From Carallia brachiata (lineage: Eukaryota; Streptophyta; Magnoliopsida; Malpighiales; Rhizophoraceae): 64,000 nucleotides of DNA. The stretch lies in contig JADCRB010000028.1 of NCBI GenBank assembly GCA_021464245.1, forward strand, positions 2,775,420 to 2,839,419, given 5' to 3'. The notes under the pieces were generated by a model. The model ran no database searches and was not told the DNA's origin. It saw nothing but the letters and a program-made list of their open reading frames with translations. Made by a program: the position numbers and the translations under genes. Below are positions 61,911 to 64,000 of the stretch, one piece after another. Position 1 is the first letter of the stretch; every line of letters begins with the position of its first letter.

Positions 61911-63339
61911 GAAATGGTTTTTGCATTGAAATTAAAGGTTTTTGTAAGCATTTATCCTTAATTTAAGTTTAATTTCGGTTAAATAAGTCATTAAAAAGTT
62001 AGAAAATCACTCATTTGCAAGAAATGATGTGATTTAGCCTCTTTATTCATGATACAAGTGGTCTTATGCAACCAATAAATGCAAATTATAATCAATTAAA
62101 CACTTATTAGACTGAATTAAATGCATTTAACACCCCAAGAGGTGTTGGAAATGGTTTTTGCATTGAAATTAAAGGTTTTTGTAAGCATTTATACTTCATT
62201 TAAGTTTAACTTGGGTGAAATGAGCCATTAAAATCCAAGAAAATCACCCATTTACAAGAAATAATGTGATTTATTCTCTTTATTCTTACCACAAATGGTC
62301 TTATGGAGCAAATAAATGCAAACTATGATCAATTGCACACTTATTAGAGGGAATTGAATGCATTTAACACCCCAAAAGGTGATGGAAATGGTTTTTGCGT
62401 TGAAATTAAAGGTTTTTGTAAGCATTTATACTTCATTTAAGTTTCATTTGGGTTAAATAAGCCATTAAAGTGCCAGAAAATCACTTATAAGTGAGAAATG
62501 AAGTAATTTTGCATCTTTATACGTGACACAAATGGTCTTCTGCAACTAATAAATGCACATTATGATCAATTGCACACCTATTAGAGGGAATTGAATGCAT
62601 TTAACACCCCCAAAGGTGTTGCAAATGGTTTTTGCATTCAAATTAAGGATTTTTGTAAGCATTTATCCTTAATTTAAGTTTAATTTGGGTTAAACAAGTC
62701 ATTAAAAAGTAAGAAAATCACTCATTTGCAAGAAATGAAGTAATTTAGCCTCTTTATTCATGACACAAGTGGTCTTATGCAACCAATAAATGCAAATTAT
62801 GATCAATTAAACACTTATTAGAGGGAATTAAATGCATTTAACACCCCAAGAGGTGTTGGAAATGGTTTTTGCATTGAAATTAAAGGTTTTTGTAAGCATT
62901 TATACTTCATGTAAGTTTAATTTGGATTAAATAAGCCATTAAAATGTAAGAAAATCACTTATTTGCAAGAAATGAAGTAATTTAGCCTCTTTATTCGTGA
63001 CACAAATGGTTTTACGCAACCAATAAATGCAAACTATGATCAATTGCACACTTATTAGAGGGAATTGAATGCATTTAACACCCCAAAAGGTGATGGAAAT
63101 GGTTTTTGCGTTGAAATTAAAGGTTTTTGTAAGCATTTATACTTCATTTAAGTTTCATTTGGGTTAAATAAGCCATTAAAGTGCCAGAAAATCACTTATA
63201 AGTGAGAAATGAAGTAATTTTGCATCTTTATACGTGACACAAATGGTCTTCTGCAACTAATAAATGCAAATTATGATCAATTGCACACTTATTAGAGGGA
63301 ATTTGATGAGAACCCCGCGGATAGCACATAAAGACCCAA

Positions 63340-63463
63340 CGCCTATAGGGAGACGCGAACCCCACGGATACACCGAAAGACCCACGAACGAGATTGAAAT
63401 CACAACCCAAGGAAAGCCAAGTCAGGTTTGAAGGAACCTTGACCCAACGTCTATATGGAGACG
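63340..63463 (-). other. Two hairpin modules in the 63.3-kb LTR
   Basis: CGCCT-ATAGGG-AGACG at 63340-63355 and CGTCT-ATATGG-AGACG at 63448-63463 on the plus strand, spaced 108 bp as in the solo LTR. The single non-Watson-Crick position of the first is a G.U pair on the minus (RNA) strand, but would be C.A on the plus strand. Confidence 0.65.
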
Positions 63464-63662
63464 CGAACCAAAGGTATAAGAGAAGGATATAGTGGCCACA
63501 CCCTAGAAAAAGAAAGAAGGAGGGTGATAAGACTTGGGTTGAACGGCACAAGGAGGTATCCTTGATAAGTTCGGTAAAAGAATTTTGAAACTCTAAAGAA
63601 CGATTGTTCTCAAATCATAATTCATCAAATTATTCCATGCTTAAAATAAAAGTCTTACAAGC

Positions 63663-63671
63663 CTTTTATAG
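63663..63671 (-). promoter_or_regulatory. TATA box in the 63.3-kb LTR
   Basis: CTATAAAAG on the minus strand, equivalent to the TATA box at 29431-29439 in the solo LTR. Confidence 0.6.
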
Positions 63672-64000
63672 GCAAACCCAAATAGTGAGGGTTTTAAACC
63701 TACTAAGCTTAGAAAACCTACTAAGACTAAAAAACCAAGTTCCTACACAAATAAGGAAAACCTAATTCAACTAGAAACTTGAAAATTAAAACTAATTCCT
63801 ACTTGCAAACGCATTGGGCTTAAATAAAACATTGTTTGGCCCAAAACAACAATTAAAACTCTAAGCTAAACAATCCAAATCAGTCCCACAAATAGTCTTG
63901 TATGCATTAGGCCCAAATAATTCTTGTTGGCCCAATCTTCCTCAATTTGGTTAACACTCCTCTTCTTGCACTTGGATCACATTGATGTAGACTTGTAGGA

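Larger units (their letters stand above)
39061..63303 (+). repeat. 237-bp satellite array, block 6 (mixed variants)
   Basis: About 102 head-to-tail monomers. New variants appear abruptly: one with TTATTCTCTTTATTCTTACC and ATGGAGCAAATAAATGC (first near 39.1 kb, then repeatedly to 62.3 kb), one with AACTATCAAAACCAAATC, and one with TTTTGCATCTTTATACGTG. Islands of the block 4/5 type occur at about 41.2-43.3 kb and 54.9-56.3 kb. Indels are dense at about 44.7-45.2, 46.9-51.7, 54.0-54.7 and 55.7-57.1 kb. No gene was seen. Confidence 0.94.
63304..64000 (-). mobile_element. Partial LTR of the second family, runs off window
   Basis: Begins TGATGAGAACCCCGCGG after GAGGGAATT of the satellite and is the reverse complement of the solo LTR at 28983-29793, reaching the window end at the equivalent of solo LTR position about 29103. 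About 697 of 811 bp are present. Small substitutions separate the copies. Whether it is a solo LTR or the edge of a full element cannot be seen. The open frame at 63228-63551 spans LTR and satellite and is not a gene. Confidence 0.92.

Noticed and set aside
28544..63136. Some twenty repeated 65-codon minus-strand open frames, one per certain monomers
   Set aside because: They are by-products of a monomer whose length (237) is divisible by three. The frame is broken by indels in many monomers, the composition is that of translated AT-rich satellite, and no promoter or start context supports them.
63228..63551. Minus-strand open frame of 107 codons
   Set aside because: It joins LTR sequence to satellite across the insertion edge and matches the translated solo LTR.

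Overview
The window is plant nuclear DNA dominated by one satellite. About 56 of the 64 kb is a head-to-tail array of an AT-rich monomer of 237 bp (about 29% G+C when counted on one typical monomer). Every monomer runs in the same direction. No ordinary single-copy gene, tRNA, rRNA or CRISPR array was found. The plant assignment rests on the Ty3/gypsy polyprotein, a primer site matching plant initiator tRNA-Met, and the satellite organisation. I cannot name the species. The array looks centromeric or pericentromeric, but that is inference.

Layout: 1-4130 satellite; 4131 a single N; 4132-15903 satellite whose last 4130 bases repeat positions 1-4130; 15904 an N with a jump in monomer register; 15905-20547 satellite; 20548-27253 a nearly complete minus-strand Ty3/gypsy LTR retrotransposon; 27254 an N at its right edge; 27255-28982 satellite; 28983-29793 a solo LTR of a second family (plus orientation, 5-bp target duplication); 29794-63303 satellite, changing in variant composition near 39.06 kb; 63304-64000 part of an LTR of that second family, in minus orientation, running off the window.

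The gypsy element has two LTRs that differ only at three small indel sites, a tRNA-iMet primer site 2 nt inside the 5' LTR, a gag N-terminal piece, a gag-protease frame, and a pol frame with all the reverse transcriptase, RNase H and integrase catalytic residues I looked for. Two frame changes (inside gag, and at the gag-pro/pol junction) separate the parts. They may be sequencing indels, real damage or, for the second, a -1 frameshift arrangement.

Most interesting points: (1) both LTR families carry a repeated small hairpin module downstream of the TATA box, with the same TCT...AGA core and different but still complementary flanking stems; (2) two LTR insertions of different families lie one base apart in monomer coordinates and in the same orientation; (3) the satellite has several higher-order repeat regimes (4-, 7/8- and 11-monomer) and long-range block copies; (4) three single Ns coincide with a 4.13-kb identical duplication, a register break and an element edge, which points to assembly joins rather than biology at those places.
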